DNA from: Deltaproteobacteria bacterium | GTDB lineage: Bacteria > Desulfobacterota > DAOWNY01 | Assembly: GCA_030642325.1 (NCBI GenBank) | Contig: DAOWNY010000095.1 | Span: forward strand, 1 to 7,197 | Reading direction: 5' to 3' | DNA: 7,197 nucleotides | In this document: one piece after another, positions 1-5,251 of the stretch | Layout: the number at the start of each line of letters is the position of its first letter | Position numbering within the stretch: the first letter of the stretch is position 1 | Made by a program: the position numbers and the translations under genes | Notes under the pieces: model-generated | What the model was told of the DNA's origin: nothing | Seen by the model: the letters and a program-made list of their open reading frames with translations, nothing else | Database searches by the model: none

Positions 1-611
1 ATCCTCCCCCACCTTACCCAGTGAGTTAATTTATTCCATGACCAGTAAATGAAAAAGGCCTTCCCCTTGACTGCATTCAATTTTACCGTCCCCCAAAAAC
101 GGCTGTCATAACTGCTGTCTCGATTGTCCCCCATCATAAAATACGAATCTTCCGGCACGGTAACAGGTTCCATATTATCTCGCGGCTGCCCCCCCCGGGG
201 AATTATGATATTATCACTATGAACGCCGTGGGAATCTTCAAAGGGTTCCCCGTTAATATAAACCTTTTTATCTGTTACACTAATTCGGTCTCCTCCCACC
301 CCAATAACCCGTTTTATGTAATCTTTGTCGGGATCAGCCGGACAAACAAAAACTATTACATCATTTCGGCCGGGCTTCTTAAAAGTAAACAATCTTTTCG
401 TCGTAAAAGGGATTTTAGTTCCATAGATGAATTTATTCACTAGGATATGATCCCCCACCAGCAAGGTTGGGATCATTGAACCGGAAGGAATCTTGAAAGC
501 CTGCACAACAAAAGTCCGGATTATTAAAGCCAGGATAAAAGCTATCACAATTGCTTCGGTGTATTCTCTAAATTTGCTTTTTACTTTGTCGGTCACCTTT
601 TCTGATTTCAA
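1..611 (-). CDS. lepB: Signal peptidase I (partial, C-terminus beyond window edge)
   Basis: Inner-membrane serine protease that removes signal peptides from Sec/Tat-exported proteins on the periplasmic side. I translated this stretch by hand: 203 residues are visible with no stop before the window edge. A single N-terminal membrane segment (about residues 19-36) leads into the PSGSMIPTL box with nucleophile Ser45. The general base is Lys100 in YIKRVIGVGGD, and box E reads GDNRDSSYDSRFWG (161-174). The visible end, HWVRWGR, is like the usual LepB tail, so only about ten residues should be missing. The start is TTG, chosen because a strong AGGAGGGAG lies 9 nt upstream and the membrane segment follows at the usual distance; no ATG fits. 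That ribosome binding site overlaps the rmlD stop codon, so lepB is probably the last or a late gene of the rml operon. The Lys/Ser boxes make the family assignment firm. Confidence 0.95.
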   Translation of the reverse strand, partial: MKSEKVTDKVKSKFREYTEAIVIAFILALIIRTFVVQAFKIPSGSMIPTLLVGDHILVNKFIYGTKIPFTTKRLFTFKKPGRNDVIVFVCPADPDKDYIKRVIGVGGDRISVTDKKVYINGEPFEDSHGVHSDNIIIPRGGQPRDNMEPVTVPEDSYFMMGDNRDSSYDSRFWGTVKLNAVKGKAFFIYWSWNKLTHWVRWGR

Positions 612-620
612 TTTTTTTGT

Positions 621-629
621 CTCCCTCCT
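621..629 (-). promoter_or_regulatory. Ribosome binding site of lepB
   Basis: AGGAGGGAG on the minus strand, 9 nt before the TTG start of lepB. It begins at the A of the rmlD TAG stop (628-630), so ribosomes finishing rmlD arrive on the lepB initiation site. It supports the TTG start and suggests translational coupling. Confidence 0.8.
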
Positions 630-1476
630 AACAATCAATTTCATATTTTAAGTAGTTAGCAAGCGCCTCGGACCAAGGTCTCATCGTTTTTCCCGTAACT
701 TCTTTAAATTTTTTACAATTAAACTTACTAAAATGAGGGCGAACGGCAGGTCGGGCAAATTTTTCCGAACTGATGGGGACCAGATTGACATTGTCAAAAC
801 CGGTCAGTTTTAATATCTCACCGGCAAATTGATACCAGGTGCAGTAGCCCTCGTTGGATACATGAAATATGCCTTCAGAAAATGACTCAAGCAAGGCAAT
901 GATGGCTCCCGATAAATCCATGGTAAAAGTGGGGGATCCCACCTGGTCATTTACCATTGTAAGTTCTTTTTGTTTCTTCGCCAATTTCAATACCGTCTTA
1001 ACAAAATTTTTTCCTCGTTTGCCGTAAAGCCACTGGGTCCTGATAATTAAAAAATCAGATAAAATTGTTTTTACATACTCTTCGCCCATCAGCTTAGACC
1101 TTCCGTAGACGCTAAGAGGGCCAGGTTGATCACCTTCGAGATACGGTTCTCCTTTTTTGCCGTCAAAAATATAATCGGTACTGATATGGATAAGTTTTAT
1201 CCTCATTTCCCGGCAGATTTCGGCGATATTTTTCACCCCCTGCGCATTAACCAGGAAGGCCTGTTTCTCATCGGACTCACATCCATCCACATCCGTAAAA
1301 GCGGCAGTGTTGATGACCACTGCCGGATCAATATCGATGATTGCATCGCGGGACCCCGCCTTATCGGTAATATCGAAGTCATCGATATCTTTACCTGCCG
1401 TTTCAAACTTATCATTTAAGGCAGTTACCAAATCCGAACCAAGCATCCCCTGTGCACCAATTACCAGAACCTTCAT
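628..1476 (-). CDS. rmlD: dTDP-4-dehydrorhamnose reductase
   Basis: Cytoplasmic NAD(P)H-dependent short-chain dehydrogenase catalysing the last step of dTDP-L-rhamnose synthesis: reduction of the C4 keto group of dTDP-4-dehydro-L-rhamnose. The protein has 282 residues, the normal family length. The N-terminal Rossmann motif is GAQGMLGSDL (residues 7-16). The catalytic region reads HISTDYIFDG with Thr100, then VYGRSK with Tyr124 and Lys128; these match the Thr/Tyr/Lys triad of characterised RmlD, shifted by four. RTQWLYG (146-152) and DQVGSPTFTMDL (177-188) are typical of the substrate-binding half. The ATG overlaps the rmlB stop in an ATGA arrangement, with a GGGAA just upstream inside rmlB. 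It lies downstream of rmlA, the rmlC-like gene and rmlB, completing the pathway. It is similar in size to B. subtilis SpsK. The exact sugar product depends on the unusual epimerase upstream. Confidence 0.95.
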   Translation of the reverse strand: MKVLVIGAQGMLGSDLVTALNDKFETAGKDIDDFDITDKAGSRDAIIDIDPAVVINTAAFTDVDGCESDEKQAFLVNAQGVKNIAEICREMRIKLIHISTDYIFDGKKGEPYLEGDQPGPLSVYGRSKLMGEEYVKTILSDFLIIRTQWLYGKRGKNFVKTVLKLAKKQKELTMVNDQVGSPTFTMDLSGAIIALLESFSEGIFHVSNEGYCTWYQFAGEILKLTGFDNVNLVPISSEKFARPAVRPHFSKFNCKKFKEVTGKTMRPWSEALANYLKYEIDC

Positions 1477-2522
1477 CTGTTCCCATACATCTTTTTATAA
1501 TATGCCAGGTATTCCCCGTTTTTTATTTTTTCCCACCATTCTTTATTGTCAAGATACCACTTTATTGTGATTTTCATTCCTTCTTCAAATTCGTAGCGGG
1601 GTACCCATCCAAGCTCTCTTGTTATTTTGCTCGAATCGACAGCGTATCTCCGGTCGTGTCCCGGGCGGTCGGAAACAAATTTAATCAAGGTTTCAGGCTT
1701 ATCCAGATATTCCAAGATCGTATTTATAACTTCAAGATTGGTCCTCTCACAATTTCCCCCAATGTTATAAACCTGACCATCTTTTCCCTGATGCAAAACT
1801 GCATCAATCGCCCTGCTGTGGTCTTCAGTATGCACCCAGTCCCTGGTATACAAACCATCTCCATAAACGGGCAACGAGCTATCAGCCAGGGCGTTGGTAA
1901 TCATTAGAGGAATCAATTTTTCCGGAAATTGATAGGGACCATAATTGTTGGAACACCGGGTAATAACAACCGGAGTACAAAAAGTCTGATAATATGATCT
2001 AACCAGAAGATCGGCTCCCGCCTTGCTGGCAGAATAAGGACTATTGGGTGCAAGGGGGGTGGTCTCGGTAAAATACCCTTTTTTTCCCAGGGAACCGTAG
2101 ACCTCATCGGTGGAGACTTGAATGTATCGTTTTACATTATGTTTCCTTGCCGCATCAAGTAAAACCTGGGTACCTAAAATATTGGTTTTAAAAAATACCG
2201 CCGGCCCTTCGATACTTCGATCAACATGGGATTCCGCAGCAAAATTGATGATCGCTTCCACCTGAGACGAATCCGGGCCATGGGATGCGGAGCCGGCTAA
2301 AATCCTGTCCACCAGCGAAGCATCGCAGATGTCACCTCTAATAAATTGATATCCGGCGGCCTCGATTTCCGTGGTTTGATGAAATTCCTTAAGATTTTCC
2401 AGATTACCGGCATAAGTCAATTTGTCGAGGTTGATTATTCGGTAATCATCGTATTTCTTTAACATGTAGCGAATGAAATTTGAACCGATAAAACCACAGC
2501 CACCGGTTACTAAAATTCTCAT
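1473..2522 (-). CDS. rmlB: dTDP-glucose 4,6-dehydratase
   Basis: Extended short-chain dehydrogenase that converts dTDP-D-glucose into dTDP-4-dehydro-6-deoxy-D-glucose using tightly bound NAD+; the second step of the rhamnose pathway. The protein has 349 residues, the usual length. The NAD motif is GGCGFIGSNF (7-16). The active-site loop STDEVYG carries Thr138, Asp139 and Glu140, the trio that distinguishes dehydratases from plain epimerases, and YSASK gives Tyr163 and Lys167. Further family signatures are NFAAESHVDRS (93-103), RCSNNYGPYQFPEKLIP (189-205) and the C-terminal RPGHDRRYAVD (286-296). The ATG is preceded closely by the G-rich GGTGGGAG. The gap to the rmlC-like gene is 15 bp, and the stop overlaps the rmlD start, so the genes are co-transcribed. 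Confidence 0.97.
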   Translation of the reverse strand: MRILVTGGCGFIGSNFIRYMLKKYDDYRIINLDKLTYAGNLENLKEFHQTTEIEAAGYQFIRGDICDASLVDRILAGSASHGPDSSQVEAIINFAAESHVDRSIEGPAVFFKTNILGTQVLLDAARKHNVKRYIQVSTDEVYGSLGKKGYFTETTPLAPNSPYSASKAGADLLVRSYYQTFCTPVVITRCSNNYGPYQFPEKLIPLMITNALADSSLPVYGDGLYTRDWVHTEDHSRAIDAVLHQGKDGQVYNIGGNCERTNLEVINTILEYLDKPETLIKFVSDRPGHDRRYAVDSSKITRELGWVPRYEFEEGMKITIKWYLDNKEWWEKIKNGEYLAYYKKMYGNR

Positions 2523-2525
2523 ACT

Positions 2526-2533
2526 CTCCCACC
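2526..2533 (-). promoter_or_regulatory. Ribosome binding site of rmlB
   Basis: GGTGGGAG on the minus strand, 3 nt from the rmlB ATG at its 3' end, with the GGTG core about 7 nt away. It lies in the 15-bp gap after the rmlC-like stop codon and fixes the rmlB start. Confidence 0.5.
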
Positions 2534-2537
2534 TTTT

Positions 2538-2993
2538 CTATCCGTCCTTTCTGTTCCAGTCATAAGGAATATCATTGTCGTGGGGGTGAATTCTGAACTC
2601 ATCGGGCTTTTCGTAATGATATACCTCAGTGGGGCAATTAACCACCATCGCCTCCACCTCCGATATGCATTTAAAACCGTGAAGGACACCGGGTGGAATT
2701 TTGACCAGCAGGGGGTTCTGCTCTCCCATAAAAAACTCATTTATTTCCCCGTAAGTTTTGGAATCTTTCCGATTATCATAGAGAACAATTTTCATCATCC
2801 CTTTTATTACTGCCATATTATCAAACTGATTTTTATGGTAATGCCATCCTTTCACCACCCCGGGATAGGCGGTGGTAATGTAAATCTGACCGAACTTGAT
2901 GAAGCAATCATCGTCGGATCTTAACATTTCCATAAGCCTTCCACGTTCATCGGGAATAACCCGCAATTTTTTAGTTTCCACTCCATCAATCAT
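2538..2993 (-). CDS. rmlC: RmlC-like cupin: dTDP-4-dehydrorhamnose 3,5-epimerase family, short form
   Basis: Predicted cytoplasmic sugar-nucleotide epimerase of the RmlC cupin fold, acting between RmlB and RmlD. The protein has 151 residues against about 180 in classical RmlC. The motif KGWHYHKNQFDN (48-59) places His51 at the catalytic histidine position, with an extra His53. PPGVLHGF (100-107) is the second conserved cupin strand, with His105. The tail DEFRIHPHDNDIPYDW (131-146) is typical of the short subfamily. The catalytic tyrosine of classical RmlC, two residues before a Cys/Thr in the YxC segment, appears to be Val118 here (VVNCPTE). Size and position resemble B. subtilis SpsL, required for spore-coat rhamnose as I recall. 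The ATG follows a TAAGGG that overlaps the rmlA stop. The operon position makes the 3,5-epimerase role likely, but a 3-epimerase or other isomerase cannot be excluded. Confidence 0.85.
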   Translation of the reverse strand: MIDGVETKKLRVIPDERGRLMEMLRSDDDCFIKFGQIYITTAYPGVVKGWHYHKNQFDNMAVIKGMMKIVLYDNRKDSKTYGEINEFFMGEQNPLLVKIPPGVLHGFKCISEVEAMVVNCPTEVYHYEKPDEFRIHPHDNDIPYDWNRKDG

Positions 2994-3005
2994 AATCTTA
3001 AACCC

Positions 3006-3740
3006 TTATTGCTGAATATTGTTGGCACCGGTTTTAATTACCAGATTGCCTACCTTAAGTAGGGATTCGAATGTCCCGGCATCACTCCACCAACCTTCCA
3101 GTATCCCCCAGGACATTTTCCCTTCTTCAATATACCGGTTATTAACATCGGTAATTTCCAGTTCCCCTCTATCCGACGGCTTAAGGGTCTTGGCGATTTT
3201 AAACACATCATTATCATACATATATATCCCGGTTACGGCATATTGAGATTTCGGGGTCACCGGTTTTTCCTCGATTTTGATTATGCTTTCACCGTCAAAT
3301 ACAGGCACTCCGAATCTTTGGGGATCCGGAACCTCCTTTAGGATAATTCTGGCGCCGCTTTTCTGTTTTTTATATGCCGCCACCTCTTTTATTATGTTCT
3401 TCTCGATGATGTTATCTCCCAAAACCACACAAATCTTATCACCGCCGGCAAAATATTCCGCCAGGCTTAAGGCTTCGGCAATCCCTCCCTCACCTTTCTG
3501 ATAGGTATAATTCATGTGCTTTAATCCAAAACCGTTGCCGTTTTCCAAAAGCCGCAGGAAATCCCCCGCGTTGTTCCCCCCGGTAACGATCAAAATATCA
3601 TCAATCCCCGCATTAATCAGGGCCTCGATGGGATAATAAATCATCGGTCGATCATAGATCGGCAACAAGTGTTTGTTGGTTATTTTGGTTAACGGATGAA
3701 GTCTGCTTCCCAATCCTCCTGCTAAAATAACACCTTTCAT
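3006..3740 (-). CDS. rmlA: Glucose-1-phosphate thymidylyltransferase, short form
   Basis: First enzyme of the pathway: dTTP plus glucose-1-phosphate gives dTDP-glucose and pyrophosphate, in the cytoplasm. From the chosen ATG the protein has 244 residues. The nucleotide-binding signature GGLGSRL (8-14) is followed by KHLLPIYDRPMIYYP (23-37). GDN (108-110) binds metal, EEKP (157-160) contacts the sugar, and WWSDAGTFESL (217-227) closes the active site. Classical RmlA is about 285-300 residues; the missing C-terminal helices belong to the oligomer and allosteric region, and the length matches SpsI-type enzymes. An upstream TTG in frame (3755) would add five residues but has no ribosome binding site, whereas the ATG follows GGGGGA at good spacing and starts with the family-typical MKGVILAGG. 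A good promoter lies about 30 bp upstream. Confidence 0.95.
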   Translation of the reverse strand: MKGVILAGGLGSRLHPLTKITNKHLLPIYDRPMIYYPIEALINAGIDDILIVTGGNNAGDFLRLLENGNGFGLKHMNYTYQKGEGGIAEALSLAEYFAGGDKICVVLGDNIIEKNIIKEVAAYKKQKSGARIILKEVPDPQRFGVPVFDGESIIKIEEKPVTPKSQYAVTGIYMYDNDVFKIAKTLKPSDRGELEITDVNNRYIEEGKMSWGILEGWWSDAGTFESLLKVGNLVIKTGANNIQQ

Positions 3741-3769
3741 GCCTTTTTCCCCCAAACATTACTAAAATT

Positions 3770-3798
3770 TTTATAACCCATATTATGGGTCCAGTCAA
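3770..3798 (-). promoter_or_regulatory. Sigma-70-type promoter of the rml operon with a palindrome in its spacer
   Basis: Minus-strand -35 TTGACT (3793-3798, 5/6 to consensus), a spacer of exactly 17 nt, and -10 TATAAA (3770-3775, 5/6). Transcription would start near 3763, giving a leader of about 22 nt before the rmlA ATG, just enough for its ribosome binding site. The spacer contains the perfect palindrome ACCCAT-AAT-ATGGGT (3776-3790), which abuts the -10 box. It lies in the 71-bp gap after truA, so rml can be transcribed independently of truA. Confidence 0.75.
3776..3790. promoter_or_regulatory. 15-nt perfect palindrome, candidate operator
   Basis: Two 6-bp arms (ACCCAT and ATGGGT) around a 3-nt centre, directly against the -10 box of the rml promoter and inside its 17-nt spacer. 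A protein bound there would compete with RNA polymerase or alter the spacer, as MerR-type regulators do. A weak truA terminator hairpin is the alternative, but the following bases (TATAAAAATTTT) are not a clean U-run and the stem is only 6 bp. Confidence 0.4.
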
Positions 3799-3811
3799 GA
3801 GAGTTTCCAGA

Positions 3812-4561
3812 CTAATACTTAACCTCTTTGAGAAATAGTCCCCGGGAAGGGGCGGTTATTCCCGCCAGGGTTCTGTCCCCTGCTTCGAAAATAGCCTTGA
3901 ATTTATCAACGGTAATCTTCTTTCTCCCCACATCTACCAGGGTTCCCACGATATTCCTCACCATATACTTTAAAAAACCATTCCCCTCAACATTTATATG
4001 AATAAACCTGTTTTCTTTTTTATCCAAACTCAAATTCATTAACTCCCGGATGGGATGCGCACTATCATTATTAGAGGATTGAAAAGAAGAAAAATCATGC
4101 CTGCCGATCAAAAAAAACCCGGCGCTTCTCATGAGATCCATATCCAATTCAAATGGAACAAACCAGGAATGGTTACGATAAAAAACGGAGGGGGCGGAAG
4201 TGTTAAAAATTATGAATAGATAGATCTTGCTTTTTGCACTGCGCCTGGCATCAAAATTTTCCTTAACAACTGCTGCCTCCTTGATTATGATATCAGGAGG
4301 CAGAAGACTATTTAGTCCTTTGATAAAGGCATCAAGCGGGACCTTCGATGTTGTTCGAAAATTTGCCACCTGGGCCAAGGCATGAACTCCGGCATCAGTC
4401 CTGCCCGAGGCAATCAGACTAATATTTTCATTGGTAATAAGTGACAGTTTATCCTCTATAACCCTCTGAATGGTAAGGGCATTGGTCTGATATTGCCACC
4501 CATGGTAAAGGGTTCCGTCATATTCGATAATGAGTTTTATATTTCTTAAACTATGATTCAC
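3812..4561 (-). CDS. truA: tRNA pseudouridine(38-40) synthase TruA
   Basis: Converts uridines 38, 39 and 40 in the anticodon arm of many tRNAs to pseudouridine. The protein has 249 residues, the usual size. The N-terminal IKLIIEYDGTLYHGWQYQ (8-25) is the TruA opening signature. The catalytic aspartate is Asp56 in SGRTDAGVHA (52-61). Later come HDFSSFQ, then GNGFLKYMVRNIVGTLVDVG near residues 193-212, the RNA-contacting motif. The start is GTG: an in-frame TAA lies only one codon upstream, and no other start codon precedes the conserved IKLIIEYDG, so GTG is effectively forced. No convincing ribosome binding site precedes it. A short ORF that has one overlaps this start, which may indicate coupling. 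Downstream, 71 bp separate it from rmlA with no obvious strong terminator, so read-through into the rml genes is possible. Confidence 0.96.
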   Translation of the reverse strand: MNHSLRNIKLIIEYDGTLYHGWQYQTNALTIQRVIEDKLSLITNENISLIASGRTDAGVHALAQVANFRTTSKVPLDAFIKGLNSLLPPDIIIKEAAVVKENFDARRSAKSKIYLFIIFNTSAPSVFYRNHSWFVPFELDMDLMRSAGFFLIGRHDFSSFQSSNNDSAHPIRELMNLSLDKKENRFIHINVEGNGFLKYMVRNIVGTLVDVGRKKITVDKFKAIFEAGDRTLAGITAPSRGLFLKEVKY

Positions 4562-4589
4562 TGTTTACTTCAAAATTTATTTCTTCCAT
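4551..4589 (-). CDS. Possible 12-residue leader ORF overlapping the truA start
   Basis: ATG at 4587-4589 opens the 12-codon reading frame MEEINFEVNSES, ending at TAG 4551-4553, 11 nt inside truA in another frame. AAGGGAAGG lies immediately upstream (4592-4600), better than anything in front of the truA GTG. Termination close to that GTG would allow re-initiation on truA. Chance occurrence is quite possible. A one-base frameshift that detached these codons from truA is another reading, although TruA proteins usually begin near the present start. Confidence 0.25.
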   Translation of the reverse strand: MEEINFEVNSES

Positions 4590-4619
4590 AACCTTCCCTT
4601 AAGCTCAAATCCCGTAAAT

Positions 4620-4648
4620 TAGCTATCACACCAGCCCGGATATGTCAA
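4620..4648 (-). promoter_or_regulatory. Probable truA promoter
   Basis: Minus strand: a perfect -35 TTGACA (4643-4648), then 17 nt, then TAGCTA (4620-4625) preceded by TGA, i.e. an extended -10 with a poor core. GCTAAT, two bases further on, is the alternative -10 with a 19-nt spacer. The position, about 60-90 bp upstream of the truA GTG, is right. The -35 is convincing; the -10 is weak. Confidence 0.4.
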
Positions 4649-4760
4649 TATTGCTGAACACCATCGATGAATTTTTTCTTGTTTTGCCTTGTATAAGCCG
4701 GCCGGTTATGTTAACTTTTGCAATGGAGAATAATACATTTAACTTTACATATTAATTTTA

Positions 4761-4775
4761 ATTGATTTAATCAAT
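4761..4775. repeat. 15-nt AT-rich perfect palindrome
   Basis: ATTGATT-T-AATCAAT, two 7-bp arms with a single central base. It resembles an FNR-type box (TTGAT, 4 nt, ATCAA) but has 3 nt between half-sites rather than 4. It lies about 110 bp upstream of the proposed truA -35, in an AT-rich tract. A regulator site or a chance AT palindrome are both possible. Confidence 0.35.
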
Positions 4776-4798
4776 ATTTTTCTGCAATGCTTAAAGTA

Positions 4799-4817
4799 AT
4801 TCATTAAGTATTCATTA
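4799..4817. repeat. Direct repeat of ATTCATTA with 11-bp period
   Basis: ATTCATTA occurs at 4799-4806 and 4810-4817, separated by AGT, so both copies face the same side of the helix at 11-bp spacing. OmpR/PhoB-type response regulators bind direct repeats with this period. The low-complexity AT context makes coincidence plausible. Confidence 0.3.
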
Positions 4818-4910
4818 TCTGCCGGTTATCGCTGCTAACGGGGTGATTGTTCACGATTTACTATTAGTAAGCGAAAAGAAAGCGGGAAAAGTCCGGTTTT
4901 TACGATATGC

Positions 4911-4920
4911 CGAAAAGTAT
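4911..4920 (+). repeat. Left copy of a 10-bp direct repeat flanking the IVP remnant
   Basis: CGAAAAGTAT, repeated exactly at 5182-5191. After the left copy comes CAAGCTG and then TGCGGTT; after the right copy TGCGGTT follows directly. The pair encloses the inverted-repeat element and could be a target duplication or the trace of an older, larger duplication. Confidence 0.4.
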
Positions 4921-4928
4921 CAAGCTGT

Positions 4929-4944
4929 GCGGTTATTAGCTATT
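4929..4944 (+). repeat. Degenerate extra copy of the element end
   Basis: GCGGTTATTAGCTATT reads like the adjacent inverted-repeat arm (4946-4965) with GGTA missing after GCGGTTA. Its GCTATT end matches the right arm better than the left arm does. It may be the end of an earlier insertion or the product of slippage. Confidence 0.4.
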
Positions 4945-4945
4945 G

Positions 4946-4965
4946 GCGGTTAGGTATTAGGTATT
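4946..4965 (+). repeat. Left arm of 20-bp inverted repeat around the IVP remnant
   Basis: GCGGTTAGGTATTAGGTATT ends immediately before the ATG of the decayed four-helix-bundle ORF. The reverse complement of 5157-5176 is GCGATTAGGTATTAGCTATT, an 18 of 20 match. With about 190 nt between the arms, a transcript could close into a stem with the ORF in the loop, as in rRNA intervening sequences. Confidence 0.7.
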
Positions 4966-5161
4966 ATGAGAGATTTTAAAGAGCTAAAAGTATGGCTAAA
5001 AGCGCACCAGTTGGTGATAGAGGTCCATCGTATTACAAGGGGGTTTCCCTCTGATGAGCGTTTTTAACTTGTATCTCAACTTAAGCTGGAATTAGATCGG
5101 CAAATGTAACGAGATCAAGCGGATGTTGAATGGTTTCATGCAAAAGCTAACATTTAAATAG
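4966..5161 (+). pseudogene. Decayed four-helix-bundle protein (23S rRNA intervening-sequence protein family)
   Basis: Intact members are about 115-125 residues and form small helical bundles. They are encoded inside 23S rRNA intervening sequences or scattered in genomes; their function is unsettled. Here ATG 4966 opens with MRDFKELKVWLKAHQLVIEV, the family N-terminus, continues to FPSDERF, and meets TAA at 5065-5067 where family members have a glycine. Reading through the stop gives LVSQLKLELDRQM, which joins family helix 2 to a late helix, so the central half is deleted. After another frame change (+1 from about 5108) the C-terminus reappears as NEIKRMLNGFMQKLTFK and stops at TAG 5159-5161. 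One stop, one large deletion and one frameshift make it non-functional. The inverted repeat abuts both ends. Recognition is from memory of the family pattern, strong at both termini. Confidence 0.8.
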
Positions 5162-5176
5162 CTAATACCTAATCGC
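5157..5176 (+). repeat. Right arm of 20-bp inverted repeat around the IVP remnant
   Basis: AATAGCTAATACCTAATCGC, whose reverse complement matches the left arm (4946-4965) at 18 of 20 positions. It overlaps the TAG stop of the remnant, so the gene fills nearly all the space between the arms. Confidence 0.7.
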
Positions 5177-5181
5177 AAGGT

Positions 5182-5191
5182 CGAAAAGTAT
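5182..5191 (+). repeat. Right copy of a 10-bp direct repeat flanking the IVP remnant
   Basis: Exact second copy of CGAAAAGTAT (first at 4911-4920), 6 nt outside the right inverted-repeat arm. TGCGGTT follows directly. Confidence 0.4.
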
Positions 5192-5251
5192 TGCGGTTCA
5201 AAATCAAAGGTAAACTCCATGCCGCCGATGTATGTCAAGCAATCCGGATAA

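Larger units (their letters stand above)
4649..4928. other. Intergenic stretch without a recognisable gene
   Basis: AT-rich from about 4730 to 4820, then mixed. It contains a 15-nt palindrome at 4761, a doubled ATTCATTA at 4799, and GCCGGTTAT twice (4701-4709 and 4821-4829). The only open stretch is a 36-codon GTG frame (4843-4953) that lacks a good ribosome binding site and resembles nothing I know. I see no tRNA, riboswitch or strong terminator. It probably carries upstream regulatory sequence for truA. Confidence 0.5.

Noticed and set aside
219..443. 74-codon plus-strand ORF
   Set aside because: It lies antisense to lepB, whose catalytic boxes are clear in the minus frame; no ribosome binding site or family resemblance.
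1452..1907. 151-codon plus-strand ORF opposite rmlB
   Set aside because: Antisense shadow of rmlB; the minus frame carries the full set of dehydratase motifs.
3776..3790. Rho-independent terminator after truA
   Set aside because: The stem is 6 bp with a 3-nt loop and is not followed by a clean T-run on the minus strand; the fit to a promoter spacer is better.
4843..4854. GTGA-4-TCAC inverted repeat resembling a CRP site
   Set aside because: CRP half-sites are separated by 6 nt; this has 4 and no promoter is evident beside it.
4843..4953. 36-codon GTG frame (begins VIVHDLLLVSEKK)
   Set aside because: It looks faintly protein-like but has a poor ribosome binding site, ends within the inverted-repeat arm, and matches nothing recognised; too weak to call.
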